The position numbers were made by a program, and so were the translations under genes. A DNA stretch of 6,503 nucleotides, from the NCBI GenBank assembly GCA_000437255.1, contig FR899103.1:4842-11344 (forward strand), read 5' to 3'. Within the stretch, counting starts at the first letter, position 1. Each line of letters starts with the position of its first letter. This DNA comes from Ruminococcus sp. CAG:403. GTDB taxonomy: Bacteria; Bacillota; Clostridia; Oscillospirales; Ruminococcaceae. Of the stretch, positions 5,864 to 6,503 are shown in pieces. The notes below the pieces were generated by a model. It had not been told where the DNA came from. It did no database searches and was given only the letters and a program-made list of their open reading frames with translations.

Positions 5864-5900
5864 CATAAAATTTCGTAGATTCCATGCAATCCTGGAGAAA

Positions 5901-5906
5901 AAGGAG
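5901..5906 (+). promoter_or_regulatory. Ribosome binding site deciding the TTG start of the flippase
   Basis: AAGGAG lies 8 nt before TTG 5915. The reading frame of the flippase offers no ATG near the conserved N-terminus, so this site settles the TTG start. Confidence 0.8.
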
Positions 5907-5914
5907 AAACTGTT

Positions 5915-6503
5915 TTGAAAAAGCAAACGTTATTGAAAGGCTCCGTTATCTTGTTAACTTCTGCCGTGGTGGCAAAGGTGCTGGGTGCCTTCTTCAAAAT
6001 TCCGCTGACCAATCAGCTGGGCGGCGTGGGAATGGGGTACTTCAGCTGTGCCTATGGACTGTTTCTGCCCATCTATGCGTTGTCGGTAACCGGCCTTTCC
6101 GCAGCAGTTGCCGGAACAGTGGCACATCATAGTGCCTTAGAGGATTGGCGAACCGTTCGCCGGATTCGGCGGATTGCACGGCTGCTGTTTGCCGGATTGG
6201 GACTGCTGCTGACGATGGTGATGCTGGCAGGTGCCAAACCGTTTGCAGAACTGCTGGCAGGGGAACCGGATGCTTGGGTTTGCATGGCATTTATGGCGCC
6301 GTCTGCCTTTTTCGGCTGTGTAACAGCGGTGGAGCGAGGGTATTACGAAGGTCTGCAAAATATGTATCCGACTGGTATTTCACAGGCAGTAGAAGCAGCG
6401 GCAAAACTGGTTTTCGGATTGCTGTGCAGTCAATTTGTCCTGGAACATCCGGATTGGGCAGCGGTTTATTTTCCGGATGGAACCGATTTGCGAATGATGG
6501 CAG
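5915..6503 (+). CDS. SpoVB/MurJ-superfamily flippase, 3' end outside the window
   Basis: The visible part is 196 residues of a multi-pass membrane protein of the MOP superfamily (SpoVB, YabM, polysaccharide flippases), which moves lipid-linked sugar precursors across the membrane. It starts at TTG with AAGGAG 8 nt upstream. The opening KKQTLLKGSVILLTSAVVAK, then VLGAFFKIPLTNQLGGVGMGYF (22-43), closely follows the SpoVB pattern. The block from RGYYEGLQN to TGISQAVE (141-160) is the family's hallmark after the fourth helix. Membrane segments are near 8-26, 45-68, 88-106, 120-138 and 157-175. A full member would have roughly 450-550 residues, so more than half lies beyond the edge. It is divergent from the aminotransferase with 149 nt between starts. 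Whether it is true sporulation SpoVB, a YabM-type paralogue or a lipid II flippase cannot be told. Confidence 0.9.
   Translation, partial: MKKQTLLKGSVILLTSAVVAKVLGAFFKIPLTNQLGGVGMGYFSCAYGLFLPIYALSVTGLSAAVAGTVAHHSALEDWRTVRRIRRIARLLFAGLGLLLTMVMLAGAKPFAELLAGEPDAWVCMAFMAPSAFFGCVTAVERGYYEGLQNMYPTGISQAVEAAAKLVFGLLCSQFVLEHPDWAAVYFPDGTDLRMMA

Noticed and set aside
5866..5871. TAAAAT on the plus strand as a -10 box for the flippase
   Set aside because: No acceptable -35 box lies 16-18 bp upstream. The flippase surely has a promoter in this gap, but I cannot place it.

Overview
The window looks like chromosomal, mostly housekeeping DNA from a low-to-mid GC Gram-positive anaerobe of the class Clostridia, perhaps an Oscillospiraceae- or Butyricicoccaceae-type gut bacterium. 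The family-level placement is an impression from protein style and gene content, not something I could test. Supporting signs are strong AGGAGG or AGAAAGGA Shine-Dalgarno sequences, a TTG start, an RqcP/YabO-type S4 protein next to MazG, and a SpoVB-type flippase. There is no sign of phage, IS elements, CRISPR, tRNA or rRNA.

Layout. (1) Positions 1-1714, plus strand: a sigma-A-like promoter, then galE (UDP-glucose 4-epimerase) and a small membrane-anchored DUF2500-like protein, ending at a perfect 17-bp bidirectional terminator (1726-1764). (2) Positions 1802-2853, minus strand: mazG and rqcP, overlapping by 10 nt and converging on the same terminator. (3) Positions 2875-2933: an intrinsic terminator on the minus strand, after trpS, whose T-run ends only 7 nt before the mazG ribosome binding site. 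(4) Positions 2980-5765, minus strand: a tight three-gene unit of a class I/II PLP aminotransferase, an unrecognised 177-residue protein, and trpS (tryptophanyl-tRNA synthetase). It is driven by an extended -10 promoter at 5835-5863 with a roughly 60-nt leader. (5) Position 5915 to the window edge, plus strand: the first 196 residues of a SpoVB/MurJ-superfamily flippase, divergent from the aminotransferase.

How the genes relate. mazG-rqcP is a known conserved pair (yabN-yabO in Bacillus subtilis). There the flippase-like yabM lies directly upstream, so the flippase and mazG-rqcP here look like a rearranged version of that neighbourhood with the aminotransferase-hypothetical-trpS unit between them. 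The themes are nucleotide sanitation, rescue of stalled ribosomes, tRNA charging and envelope precursor supply. I see no clearly new multi-gene system. The best candidates for unexplained biology are the 177-residue protein between the aminotransferase and trpS, the terminator placed against the mazG ribosome binding site, and the repeated use of a far-spaced AGAAAGGA ribosome binding sequence.
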